Assembly: GCF_002025205.1 (NCBI RefSeq)
Contig: NZ_CP019947.1
Span: forward strand, 1,309,501-1,373,500
From: Pseudomonas sp. CC6-YY-74
GTDB lineage: Bacteria; Pseudomonadota; Gammaproteobacteria; Pseudomonadales; Pseudomonadaceae
Reading direction: 5' to 3'
Length of the DNA: 64,000 bases
The position numbers were made by a program, and so were the translations under genes. The notes beneath the pieces are model-generated. The model was not told the DNA's origin. It searched no databases and worked only from the letters and a program-made list of their open reading frames with translations. Positions 36,527-44,496 of this stretch are shown here, one piece after another (position 1 is the stretch's first letter; every line of letters begins with the position of its first letter).

Positions 36527-36566
36527 TGGTCGATCGAACCCTGATCTGTTAGGGTTCAATCGACCA
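36527..36566. promoter_or_regulatory. NorR-like operator palindrome between ytfE and norR
   Basis: Arms TGGTCGATCGAACCCT and AGGGTTCAATCGACCA are complementary at 15 of 16 positions around an 8-base spacer. It lies about 40–95 bases upstream of the sigma-54 element of ytfE and 18 bp before the norR start. It can serve as an activator site for ytfE and an autoregulatory site for norR. Assignment to NorR is by context. Confidence 0.7.
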
Positions 36567-36584
36567 ATTAGGGTGATAAATACC

Positions 36585-38114
36585 ATGCTGGAAAGCAGTC
36601 TGCTCGCCGATCTCATCACCGAACTGCCCAATGCCGTGCGCTTGCAGCGTCTGGTGCATACCCTGCGCGAGCATTTCAATTGTGGCGCGGTGGGGTTGTT
36701 GCGTCTGGATGGCGACAGCCTGCGGCCATTGGCGGCCGTGGGCCTGGTGCATGAAGCGCTCGGCCGCCGTTTCGTGATCGCCCAGCACCCGCGCCTGGCG
36801 GCGATCATGGCCGCCCGCGAGCCGACCTGGTTCGAGCCGGACAGTCGCCTGCCGGATCCGTATGACGGCTTGCTCGACGCGCATGTCGGCGAGCCCTTGC
36901 CTGTGCATGACTGCATGGGCGTCAGCCTGTACGTCGAGGGCCAGCTGTGGGGCGCGCTGACGCTCGACGCCCTGCATGCCGGCACCTTCGACAGCAACGC
37001 CCGGCGCGATCTGCAGCGCTACGCCCTGATGATCGAAGCGGCGGTGCGGGTGACGCGCCTGGAGCAGGAAAACCGTAGCCTGCGCCTGGCCCGCAGCGAT
37101 GTGCAGACGGCCGCCCTGGTCACCGAGGAGAGCGAGATCCTCGGCCATAGCCAGGCGATTCGCCAACTGTTGAGCGAGCTGGAAGTGGTGGCCGACTCGG
37201 AGTTGCCGGTGCTGTTGCTGGGTGAAACCGGGGTGGGCAAGGAGTTGTTCGCCCGTCACCTGCATCGTCTGTCGCGACGCCGCAACAAGCCGCTGATTCA
37301 GGTCAACTGCGCGGCACTGCCTGAGTCGCTGGCCGAGAGCGAACTGTTCGGCCACGTCAAGGGCGCCTTTTCCGGCGCTACCAGCGATCGCCCCGGGCGC
37401 TTCGATGCGGCCAATGGCGGCACCCTGCTGCTCGACGAGGTGGGCGAACTGCCCCTCAGCGTGCAGGCCAAGCTGTTGCGCACCCTGCAAAATGGCGAGA
37501 TCCAGCGCCTGGGTGCGGACAAGCCCCTGCATGTCGACGTGCGAATTATCGCCGCGACCAATCGCCACCTGCCGGACAGCATTCGCGACGGCCATTTCCG
37601 CGCGGACCTCTATCACCGCCTGTCGGTGTATCCGGTGCCGATTCCGCCGTTGCGCGAGCGCGGTAACGATGTGTTGATGCTGGCCGGGCACTTCCTCGAA
37701 CTCAATCGCGCGCGCCTGGGCCTGCGCAGCATGCGCCTTTCGCCCGCGGCGGAGCGTGCCATGCTGGCTTATGCGTGGCCGGGCAATGTCCGTGAACTGG
37801 AGCATGTGATCAGCCGAGCAGCGATCAAACTGCTCAGTCGCGGCGCCAGCCGCACGCAGATTCTGACCCTGGAACCCGACCTGCTCGACCTCGACAGCTC
37901 AGTGCGCCAGCCTGGCGCCAGCGAGGCGCTGGAGCAGCAAAACACGCCCGCAGCTGCCGCCTGTTCGATGCGCGAGGCAGTCGAAGCCTGTCAACGGCAG
38001 AGCATCCTGCAAGCCTTGGCGTTGTGCGCGGATAACTGGGCCAGCGCGGCGCGCCTGCTCGAACTCGATCCGAGCAACCTGCATAAACTGGCGCGGCGTC
38101 TGCGCTTGAAGTGA
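36585..38114 (+). CDS. norR: NO-responsive sigma-54 activator NorR
   Basis: A 509-residue enhancer-binding protein. The N-terminal GAF domain (about 20–155) carries an Asp/Cys region at 94–110 that corresponds to the NorR iron site. The AAA+ domain has Walker A GETGVGKE (213–220), Walker B LLLDEV (281–286) and a sigma-54 contact loop GAFSGA (260–265) in place of the usual GAFTGA. A Fis-type helix-turn-helix ends the protein ('NWASAARLLELDPSNLHKLARRL'). The ATG at 36585 follows AGGGTG; an in-frame GTG at 36573 is possible. Divergent ytfE is its likely target. No flavohaemoglobin or norVW gene is adjacent. Confidence 0.9.
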   Translation: MLESSLLADLITELPNAVRLQRLVHTLREHFNCGAVGLLRLDGDSLRPLAAVGLVHEALGRRFVIAQHPRLAAIMAAREPTWFEPDSRLPDPYDGLLDAHVGEPLPVHDCMGVSLYVEGQLWGALTLDALHAGTFDSNARRDLQRYALMIEAAVRVTRLEQENRSLRLARSDVQTAALVTEESEILGHSQAIRQLLSELEVVADSELPVLLLGETGVGKELFARHLHRLSRRRNKPLIQVNCAALPESLAESELFGHVKGAFSGATSDRPGRFDAANGGTLLLDEVGELPLSVQAKLLRTLQNGEIQRLGADKPLHVDVRIIAATNRHLPDSIRDGHFRADLYHRLSVYPVPIPPLRERGNDVLMLAGHFLELNRARLGLRSMRLSPAAERAMLAYAWPGNVRELEHVISRAAIKLLSRGASRTQILTLEPDLLDLDSSVRQPGASEALEQQNTPAAAACSMREAVEACQRQSILQALALCADNWASAARLLELDPSNLHKLARRLRLK

Positions 38115-38128
38115 TTCGCCCGCAAGCC

Positions 38129-38151
38129 CGCTCACTCAAGCCTAGTGAGCG
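38129..38151 (+). terminator. Hairpin downstream of norR
   Basis: 8-bp stem CGCTCACT / AGTGAGCG, 14 bases after the norR stop. No T-run follows, so termination would be weak. Confidence 0.4.
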
Positions 38152-38253
38152 ATGTCGTAGAGCTTGCCTATGCACATGCGGCCTACGCGTTGGCGTGAGT
38201 CAACCATGGCTTAAGCGCACCAGGTCGTCACAGGCACGCGGCTTTTCCCAAGG

Positions 38254-38267
38254 TTGACTCAGGTCAA
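38254..38267 (+). promoter_or_regulatory. ANR/DNR box upstream of the hemN pseudogene
   Basis: TTGAC-TCAG-GTCAA is a perfect dyad. Placed at −41.5 it predicts a start near 38302, 22 bases before the hemN ATG. Confidence 0.8.
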
Positions 38268-38323
38268 TGAGGCGTGCCGGCAATACCCCGACACTGTGTT
38301 AGCGGTCATACGGGGAGAGCCAG

Positions 38324-39681
38324 ATGCGTGAATCCATCAACTGGGACAGCAAGCTGCTCGGCCGCTACGCCCATGGCGACGCCAGCCATAGCTGCTATCC
38401 GAGAGCACAGCCTTTCATCGCGGTATTGGCTCGCTGGATCTGCTGCGCGCCCTGCGTGGCAGTCGGCGGGCCCAGCGAGCGCTATCGCTGGCTGTGCAGT
38501 TGCCAATCAACTGCGCCTTCGGCCAGCAGCGTGCGAGTTGTTCGCCAAGCGTCTTCGCCGCCTACCTGGAGTGCCTGGAGCGGGAGATCGACACGATCGG
38601 CTGCCACCTGGGTGCGCAGCAACGCGTCGAACAATTTCACCTGGCGGGCGGTAGTACGCCCAGTGCCGAGCAGCTGCTCAGGCTGATGAGTCATCTGCGC
38701 CAACACTTCAATTTTCTCGATTACGACACGGGCGACTACAGCATCGAGATCCAGTTGCCCCATTCGGATTGGGCGACCATGGGGCGGTTGCGCGATCTGG
38801 GCTTCAATCACGTCAGTATCGGCGTGCCTGATATCGCCGCGATCAGTGGTGCAACGCTGGCCTGGCAGGACCCGCGGCACATCCGCTCGCTGATCGATGC
38901 CGCCCGCGCACTCAACTTTCGCTCGGTGAATATCGATATTGGCTATGGCCGTGCCTGGCAAACCCGGACAAGTTTCGCGCGCAAGGTGGCGGCCATTATC
39001 GAGCTGCAGCCGAGTCGGGTGACGGTTTTCGACTATGCCGATCCGCCGCAGCGTTATCGCTCGATGGGCCGGTTTGCCGCTAAAGACCTGTCTGACCGGG
39101 AGGACAAGCTGGCCATGCAGCGGCAAGGCGTCGAGCAGCTCAGTCGGGCGGGCTATCGCTATATCGGCATGGGTTTGTTTGCCCTGGCGGATGACGATCT
39201 GGTCATCGCACAGGAAAGCGCCAGCTTGCAGCGCAATTGCCAGGGTTTCAGCCGGCACGCGGACTGCGACCATGTCGGCCTGGGCGTCGCTGCAATCAGT
39301 CAGATCGACGGCCTTTATGTACAGAACAGTCGCGATCTGCAGGGCTATCAGGCCCTGCTCGATAGGGGCCAGTTGGCAACCTGGCGTGGCTTTCGCTGCG
39401 GGCCCGACGACCGTCTGCGTGGCGAGGTGATCGAGCGCTTGATCTGTGACGTCGGCCTGGATATTCGGCGCATCGAAGCGCGTTTCGGCCTGATATTCCG
39501 CGACTATTTCGCTGACGCCTGGCCGGCCCTGGAGCAGATGCAGCGCGACCGCCTGATCAGCCTCGACGAGGCGTCCATCGCTATTCTTCCCGCCGGCCGT
39601 TTGCTGGTGCACGCGGTGTGCCGCTTGTTCGATCGCTACGGCGGGGCGCCGCGTGTGCACTCAGTTTCCCAGGCGGTTTAG
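38324..39681 (+). pseudogene. hemN: Degraded oxygen-independent coproporphyrinogen III oxidase (hemN)
   Basis: The first 30 or so codons from ATG 38324 ('INWDSKLLGRYAHGDASHSCYPRAQP') match the HemN start (W-D-LI-RYD...SYPTA). The match then jumps to another frame at about 38411 ('FHRGIGSLDLLRALRGSRRAQRALSLAVQ') and continues to 39681, so there is a frameshift. The radical-SAM motif CxxxCxxC expected after 'LSLYVHIPFC' is gone, reading 'LPINCAFGQQRASC'. The GGGTP motif reads AGGSTP. Later HemN features remain: 'YRYIGMGLFALADDDL', 'LQRNCQGFSRHADCD', 'LGLGVAAIS'. It cannot bind the catalytic cluster. Total length of about 452 codons matches the family (about 457). Confidence 0.85.
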
Positions 39682-39696
39682 TCGCTCACAAGACCC

Positions 39697-39715
39697 CTGC
39701 GACCCTGGGTCGCAG
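39697..39715 (+). terminator. Hairpin downstream of the hemN pseudogene
   Basis: 8-bp stem CTGCGACC / GGTCGCAG with a 3-base loop, 15 bases after the stop. No T-run. Confidence 0.4.
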
Positions 39716-39864
39716 CCGTTGAACAAGCCGCTGAAAGCCCCCAGCAGCAGGGGTTTCGACCTGCGCAGGGGGTACTGCTGCCAGGGGCATACCTCCAACG
39801 AGGAATGGGCTGGAGCAAAGTACCGGTGCAGTCTGCGGCCAGACATTCTATGGAGGTTTCCAGC

Positions 39865-40422
39865 ATGGCTCATCTGTCCAGCGCCGAATTCCAGGCATTA
39901 CGCATCGCCGTCCTGACCGTCAGCGACACCCGCAATCGGGCGAGCGACACCTCGGGGCAAACCCTGATCGAGGGGCTGGAGGCGGCCGGCCACGCGCTGG
40001 TCGAGCGTGCTCTGGTAATCGACGATATCTGGCAGATCCGCGCGCGGGTCTGTACCTGGATCGCCGATCCACTGGTGCAGGTGATACTGATCACCGGCGG
40101 CACCGGTTTCACCGCGCGGGACAATACCCCGCAAGCCGTGGCGCCCTTGCTGGACAAGCTGGTCGATGGCTTTGGCGAACTGTTTCGCCAGGTCTCGCTG
40201 GATGAAATCGGCACCTCCAGCCTGCAATCGCGTGCACTGGCCGGGATCAGCAATGGCGCGTTGGTCTGCTGCCTGCCCGGTTCGCCCAACGCCTGCCGCA
40301 CGGCCTGGGAGAAGATTCTGCGCGAGCAACTGGATAGCCGCACCGGGCCGTGCAACTTCGTCGCCCACCTCAAGCGCCTGGCCGATCAGCCGCAAGTCGC
40401 GCTCTGCGGAGCTCGCTCTTGA
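39865..40422 (+). CDS. moaB: Molybdenum cofactor biosynthesis protein MoaB
   Basis: A 185-residue MoaB/MogA-fold protein that adenylylates molybdopterin. The motifs are 'RIAVLTVSDTRN', the phosphate-binding 'LITGGTGFTARDNTPQAV' and 'GALVCCLPGSPNACRTAWEKIL'. The ATG at 39865 has TGGAGG upstream at 39851–39856. The stop overlaps the TTG start of moeA, so the two are translationally coupled. The paralogue pair moaB1-moeA1 has the same order in P. aeruginosa next to the ubiquinone genes. It supports assembly of the NarG cofactor. Confidence 0.93.
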   Translation: MAHLSSAEFQALRIAVLTVSDTRNRASDTSGQTLIEGLEAAGHALVERALVIDDIWQIRARVCTWIADPLVQVILITGGTGFTARDNTPQAVAPLLDKLVDGFGELFRQVSLDEIGTSSLQSRALAGISNGALVCCLPGSPNACRTAWEKILREQLDSRTGPCNFVAHLKRLADQPQVALCGARS

Positions 40423-41651
40423 GCGCCTGCGGCTGCGACGGCAACAACCTGCGGCCGGTTGATCAAGCCATCGCCGAATTGCTGGCGCGCGCACCGGCAC
40501 CACCGCCAGTGGAGCGGGTAACCCTGAGCCAGGCCCTCGGCCGGGTGTTGGCCGAGCCGCTGCACGCACCGTTCGAGGTGCCGGCCTGGGACAACAGTGC
40601 AATGGATGGCTACGCCCTACACGCCGCCGATCTGCCGGCTGGTGGTGGTAGCCTGCCCCTGGCCGGGCGTATCGCTGCCGGCGATGCGGCGGCGCAAGCC
40701 TTGCCGGCCGGTCATGCCGTGCGCATCTTCACTGGCGCGCCCTTGCCGCCTGGCGCCGACAGCGTGGTGATGCAGGAGCAATGCCGGCTCGAGGAGGGGC
40801 GGGTGTGGCTGCCGCCGGTACAGGGCGGCGAGCATGTGCGCCGGCGTGGCGAGGAGTTGGCTGCCGGCACCCCGGTGCTGAGCGTCGGACAGCGCCTGCG
40901 GCCCCAGGAACTGGGCCTGCTGGCCAGCTTCGGCATCGACCGGGTGGCGGTCTATCGACGTCTGCGGGTCGGCCTGCTGAGCAGCGGCAACGAGTTGCGC
41001 GAACCGGGTGAAGCGCTACAGCCCGGGCAGATCTACAACGCCAACCGCTACAGCCTGGCAGCTGTGCTGACCAGCCTGGGCGTGGAAGTCCATGATTACG
41101 AAATCATGGCTGATGAGCTGGCGGCCAGCCGCGATGCCCTGAGCCTGGCCGCGTCGGAGTGGGACATGCTGATCACCTCCGGCGGGGTGTCGGTCGGCGA
41201 GGAGGATCACCTCAAGCAGGCGATCCGCGAGCTGGGCGAATTGCACCTGTGGCGCCTGGCGATCCAGCCGGGCAAGCCGCTGGCCTTCGGCGAAGTGGGC
41301 GGCAAACCCTGGCTGGGCTTGCCAGGCAACCCGGCGGCCGCCTTGATCACCGCCCTGGTGGTGGCGCGGCCTTTTCTGCTGCGCGCCCAGGGTTGTCTGG
41401 ATGTAATGCCGCAGCCGCTGCGCCTGCCGGCGGGATTCGCCTGGCCCAAGGCCAATGGTCGCCGCCAGTACCTGCGTGCCCGCCTGCAGCAGCAGGATGG
41501 TCAGTTGCGCGTGTGCCTGCACCCGCAGCAGGGCTCGGCCATGCTCACCTCGGCCTGCTGGGCCGACGGCCTGGCGCTGGTCGAGGTAGGCCAGACCCTG
41601 GCCGAGGGCGAAATGCTCGATTACCTGCCGTTCAGTGCACTGCTGCATTAA
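40419..41651 (+). CDS. moeA: Molybdopterin molybdenumtransferase MoeA
   Basis: A 410-residue protein that inserts molybdate into adenylylated molybdopterin. MoeA motifs include 'PAWDNSAMDGYAL', 'GRIAAGD', 'RIFTGAPLPPGADSVVMQE', 'RRRGEEL', 'LLSSGNEL', 'TSGGVSVGEEDH' and 'GLPGNPAAALITALV'. I chose a TTG start at 40419, which overlaps the moaB stop (TTGA). It gives 'MSACGCDGNNLRPVDQAIAELL', matching the Cys-rich N-terminus of Pseudomonas MoeA1. No ATG start precedes the conserved part. It should act with MoaB and MoaA for nitrate reductase. Confidence 0.92.
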   Translation: MSACGCDGNNLRPVDQAIAELLARAPAPPPVERVTLSQALGRVLAEPLHAPFEVPAWDNSAMDGYALHAADLPAGGGSLPLAGRIAAGDAAAQALPAGHAVRIFTGAPLPPGADSVVMQEQCRLEEGRVWLPPVQGGEHVRRRGEELAAGTPVLSVGQRLRPQELGLLASFGIDRVAVYRRLRVGLLSSGNELREPGEALQPGQIYNANRYSLAAVLTSLGVEVHDYEIMADELAASRDALSLAASEWDMLITSGGVSVGEEDHLKQAIRELGELHLWRLAIQPGKPLAFGEVGGKPWLGLPGNPAAALITALVVARPFLLRAQGCLDVMPQPLRLPAGFAWPKANGRRQYLRARLQQQDGQLRVCLHPQQGSAMLTSACWADGLALVEVGQTLAEGEMLDYLPFSALLH

Positions 41652-41722
41652 GTGGCGTAGGAGGGGCGAGCGCTCTTATCAAACAACCCGTATATCATTG
41701 ATTTTATGGGTTATTACGTTCT

Positions 41723-41789
41723 TTGTAGGAGGGGCTTTAGCCGCGAAGGCTTGCACACCACAGCTTCGCGGCTAAAGCCCCTCCTACAA
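41723..41789. repeat. REP-like 26-bp inverted repeat
   Basis: The left arm TTGTAGGAGGGGCTTTAGCC (extending to 41748) and its perfect reverse complement at 41764–41789 flank 15 bases. It is the common Pseudomonas 'GTAGGAGGGGCTTTAGCCGCGA' repeat. Part of the same arm recurs at 63720–63741. It probably terminates or stabilises the moaB-moeA transcript. Confidence 0.88.
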
Positions 41790-41935
41790 GTGCCCACAAG
41801 CCGACAGGCGCGATTGCCTCCATTTGCCGCGCGACAGCGCGGCGTCGTAGACGGGGCGACCGCTTCTGCAAGTCAGGCGATGTGGCGAAGGTTCGGCTCG
41901 ACCCAGTAACCGTGAGCCTGGCGAGTCGAGGCTTG

Positions 41936-41949
41936 TTGACCGCGATCAA
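41936..41949 (+). promoter_or_regulatory. ubiU: ANR/DNR box upstream of ubiUVT
   Basis: TTGAC-CGCG-ATCAA is a perfect dyad. Centred at −41.5 it predicts a start near 41984, 25 bases before the ubiU ATG, with TACAGT at 41972–41977 as a −10 element. Confidence 0.85.
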
Positions 41950-42008
41950 GGCCTCGCTCAGAGCCAACCCCTACAGTGCCGACAGTATTCCGCCCGGAAG
42001 GAGTTTTC

Positions 42009-43004
42009 ATGCAACTGGTTTGTCCCGCAGGCAGCCTGCCTGCCCTCAAGGCCGCGGTTCGGCAGGGCGCTGACGCCGTCTATGTCGGTTTTCGCAATGA
42101 CACCAACGCCCGCCATTTCTCTGGTCTGAACCTCGACGACAAGCAGCTCGAAAGCGGCCTGCAGCTGATCCGTCAGCACGGGCGGCAGCTGTATATCGCG
42201 GTCAATACCTATGCCCAGCCCGACGGCTGGGCACGCTGGCAGCGTGCGGTCGACCAGGCTGCGGCGCTCGGTGTGGATGCCCTGATCGCCGCCGATCCGG
42301 GGGTGCTGGCCTATGCCAGCCGCCGGCATCCCAGCCTCAACCTGCACCTGTCGGTGCAGGGCTCGGCGACCAATGCCGCCGCCCTGACGCTCTATCAGCA
42401 GCGCTACGGCATTCGCCGCGCGGTGCTGCCCCGGGTGCTGTCGCTGGCGCAGGTGCGCCAGGTGGCGGAAAAAAGTCCGGTGCCGATCGAGGTATTCGCC
42501 TTTGGCAGCCTGTGCATCATGGCCGAGGGCCGCTGCCATCTATCGTCCTATCTGACAGGCGAATCGCCCAACCTGTGCGGCGTCTGTTCGCCGGCCAAGG
42601 CCGTGCGTTGGCAGGAAGATGCCGATGGCCTTACCTCACGCCTCAATGGCGTGCTGATCGACCGCTATGGCAAGGATGAGCCGGCCGGTTACCCGACCCT
42701 GTGCAAGGGCCGCTTCCTGGTCGGCGGCCAGCGCTTCCATGCCTTGGAGGAGCCGACCAGCCTAAACACCCTCGACCTGATCCCGCAGCTCGCCGCGATA
42801 GGCGTGACGGCGGTGAAAATCGAGGGGCGCCAGCGCAGCCCGGCCTATGTCGAGCAGGTCACCCGAGTCTGGCGCTCGGCGCTGGATGCCTACACCCGCG
42901 CGCCGGAGAATTTCACGGTGCAGCCGCAGTGGCGCAGCGCACTGGACAGCTTGTCCGAGGGCAGCCAGACCACGCTGGGCGCCTATCATCGTTCCTGGCA
43001 ATGA
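42009..43004 (+). CDS. ubiU: Anaerobic ubiquinone hydroxylation protein UbiU (U32 family)
   Basis: A 331-residue U32-type protein that, with UbiV, hydroxylates the ubiquinone ring without oxygen. It begins 'MQLVCPAGSLPALKAAVRQGADAVYVGF'. The four [4Fe-4S] ligands known in E. coli are at matching positions: C169, C176, C193 and C232. The ATG at 42009 has AAGGAG at 41998–42003. It is first in an operon with ubiV and ubiT. The ANR box upstream fits a function in denitrifying growth, when ubiquinone is needed but O2-dependent hydroxylases cannot work. Confidence 0.95.
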   Translation: MQLVCPAGSLPALKAAVRQGADAVYVGFRNDTNARHFSGLNLDDKQLESGLQLIRQHGRQLYIAVNTYAQPDGWARWQRAVDQAAALGVDALIAADPGVLAYASRRHPSLNLHLSVQGSATNAAALTLYQQRYGIRRAVLPRVLSLAQVRQVAEKSPVPIEVFAFGSLCIMAEGRCHLSSYLTGESPNLCGVCSPAKAVRWQEDADGLTSRLNGVLIDRYGKDEPAGYPTLCKGRFLVGGQRFHALEEPTSLNTLDLIPQLAAIGVTAVKIEGRQRSPAYVEQVTRVWRSALDAYTRAPENFTVQPQWRSALDSLSEGSQTTLGAYHRSWQ

Positions 43005-43014
43005 GGAAATCATC

Positions 43015-43902
43015 ATGAAGCTCAGTCTGGGACCCGTCCTGTTCTACTGGAGCCGCGAAAAACTGCTGGATTTCTATGCCGAAATGGCCGAGCAACCACT
43101 CGATGCCATCTACCTCGGCGAGACGGTATGCGCCAAACGTCGCGCCCTCAGCCTGGATGACTGGCTCGGCCTGGCCCGCGAGTTGGGCGAATGCACGCGC
43201 GCCGAACGGGTGCTGTCGGGCCTGGCGCTGGTCGAGGCGGCTTCCGAGCTGTCCAGCCTAAAGCGCCTGTGCGACAACGGCGAACTGCTGGTGGAGGCCA
43301 ACGACATGGGCGCGGTGCAGTTCCTGCGTGAACGCAAGCTGCCCTTCGTCGCCGGTCCCGCGCTGAATCTGTACAACGGTCACGCCCTGGCCGAGCTGAT
43401 CGACTGCGGCCTGCAGCGCTGGGTGCCGCCGGTCGAATGCTCCGGCGCGCTGATCCGCAACACCCTGGAGCAACTCGACAGCCTCGGCCTGACGCGGCCG
43501 GAGGTGGAGCTGTTCGCCTACGGACATCTGCCCTTGGCCTACTCGGCGCGCTGCTTCACCGCCCGCGCGGAAAACCGGCCCAAGGACGACTGCCAGATCT
43601 GCTGCGAGAGTTTCCCGGAAGGCATCGTGCTGCACAGTCAGGAAGGCGAGGCGTTGTTCACCCTCAACGGCATCCAGACCATGTCGGCCAAGGTCAACAA
43701 CCTGCTTGCCGACTATGCGCAACTGGCCGCGACCGGCGCCGATATGCTGCGCCTGAGCCCGCGCGCCGAAGGCATGGCCGGAGTGATCGGTGCTTTCGAT
43801 GCGGTGCGTGGCGGCGCGCTGCCGCCCTTGGCGGTGGACGGCTGTAACGGTTATTGGCACGGCCGCGCCGGTATGCTGAGCGCCGACGAGGTGCTGCTAT
43901 GA
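43015..43902 (+). CDS. ubiV: Anaerobic ubiquinone hydroxylation protein UbiV (U32 family)
   Basis: A 295-residue partner of UbiU. The E. coli cluster ligands are conserved: C39 in 'GETVCAKRR', C180 in 'YSARCFTAR', and C193 and C197 in 'DDCQICCESFPEG'. The motif 'FAYGHLPLAYSARC' is typical. It starts 10 bases after ubiU with AATGAGGAAATC as ribosome site. Its stop overlaps the ubiT ATG (ATGA). It should form a heterodimer with UbiU. Confidence 0.95.
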   Translation: MKLSLGPVLFYWSREKLLDFYAEMAEQPLDAIYLGETVCAKRRALSLDDWLGLARELGECTRAERVLSGLALVEAASELSSLKRLCDNGELLVEANDMGAVQFLRERKLPFVAGPALNLYNGHALAELIDCGLQRWVPPVECSGALIRNTLEQLDSLGLTRPEVELFAYGHLPLAYSARCFTARAENRPKDDCQICCESFPEGIVLHSQEGEALFTLNGIQTMSAKVNNLLADYAQLAATGADMLRLSPRAEGMAGVIGAFDAVRGGALPPLAVDGCNGYWHGRAGMLSADEVLL

Positions 43903-44399
43903 AGACCTTTGCCCGCCTGGCCATGCGGGTCGGCCCGCCACTCTTGCCGCTGGGCCGCCATGTGCCATTCCCGTTGCAGCGCCTGGTGCTGGAAAAGGTC
44001 ATTGCCCGCCTGTTCGCCGAACCCCTGGCGGCAGGCGAGTTCGACTTGTTGCAGGGCCGCTGGCTGCGCTTGGAAATCAGCGATTTGCAGCTGGCCTGGT
44101 GCCTGACCCGCGACCAGAGTGGTCTGCGTATCGCGGCCGAGGCGCCGGTGGATGTCTGCATCCGCGGCAACTGGCGCGAGTTCCTCCTGTTGGCCAGTCG
44201 TCAGGAGGACCCGGATACCCTGTTTTTCCGCCGCCGCCTGATGATCGAGGGCGATACCGACCTGGGCTTGGGGATCAAGAACCTGCTCGACAGCCTCGAC
44301 CCGGAAGGCTTGCCGCCCAAGTTATGGCAGTTGATCTGCGCGCTGGGCGAGGCGGTTGAAGTTCCGGTGGCGAAGGGCAAGGCCGAGGTTTTTTCCTAA
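43899..44399 (+). CDS. ubiT: Ubiquinone biosynthesis accessory factor UbiT (SCP2 domain)
   Basis: A 166-residue SCP2-domain lipid-binding protein required for oxygen-independent ubiquinone synthesis. It is thought to organise hydrophobic intermediates in place of UbiJ. The N-terminal amphipathic stretch 'PPLLPLGRHVPFPLQRLVLEKVIARLFAEPLAAGEFDLLQGRWLRLEISDL' and 'FLLLASRQEDPDTLFFRRRLMIEGDTDLGLGIKNLLDSLD' are the YhbT/UbiT signature. It overlaps ubiV by four bases. The order here, ubiU-ubiV-ubiT, keeps all three in one operon. Confidence 0.94.
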   Translation: MKTFARLAMRVGPPLLPLGRHVPFPLQRLVLEKVIARLFAEPLAAGEFDLLQGRWLRLEISDLQLAWCLTRDQSGLRIAAEAPVDVCIRGNWREFLLLASRQEDPDTLFFRRRLMIEGDTDLGLGIKNLLDSLDPEGLPPKLWQLICALGEAVEVPVAKGKAEVFS

Positions 44400-44416
44400 G
44401 CGGGCGGCAGAGCAAG

Positions 44417-44432
44417 TACACCTAAAGTGTGA
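44417..44432 (+). promoter_or_regulatory. NarL-like 7-2-7 site upstream of the chemoreceptor gene
   Basis: TACACCT-AA-AGTGTGA is an imperfect dyad that shares nine of eleven bases with the TACCTCTAAAG element found at 46985, 49200 and 52601. Confidence 0.45.
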
Positions 44433-44453
44433 TTGCGATGATGTGGCGAGCTT

Positions 44454-44467
44454 CTGACAATGATCAA
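44454..44467 (+). promoter_or_regulatory. Imperfect ANR/DNR box upstream of the chemoreceptor gene
   Basis: CTGAC-AATG-ATCAA has one mismatch to the dyad. It is centred 36 bases from the ATG, too close for activation from −41.5, so it may be a repressor site or non-functional. Confidence 0.35.
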
Positions 44468-44496
44468 TCAAATAGCATGATGGAAAAGGACTCGAT

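Larger units (their letters stand above)
41652..42008. other. 357-bp moeA–ubiU intergenic region
   Basis: Contains no gene. It carries the palindromic repeat at 41723–41789 and the ANR/DNR box at 41936–41949, both listed separately. Confidence 0.6.
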
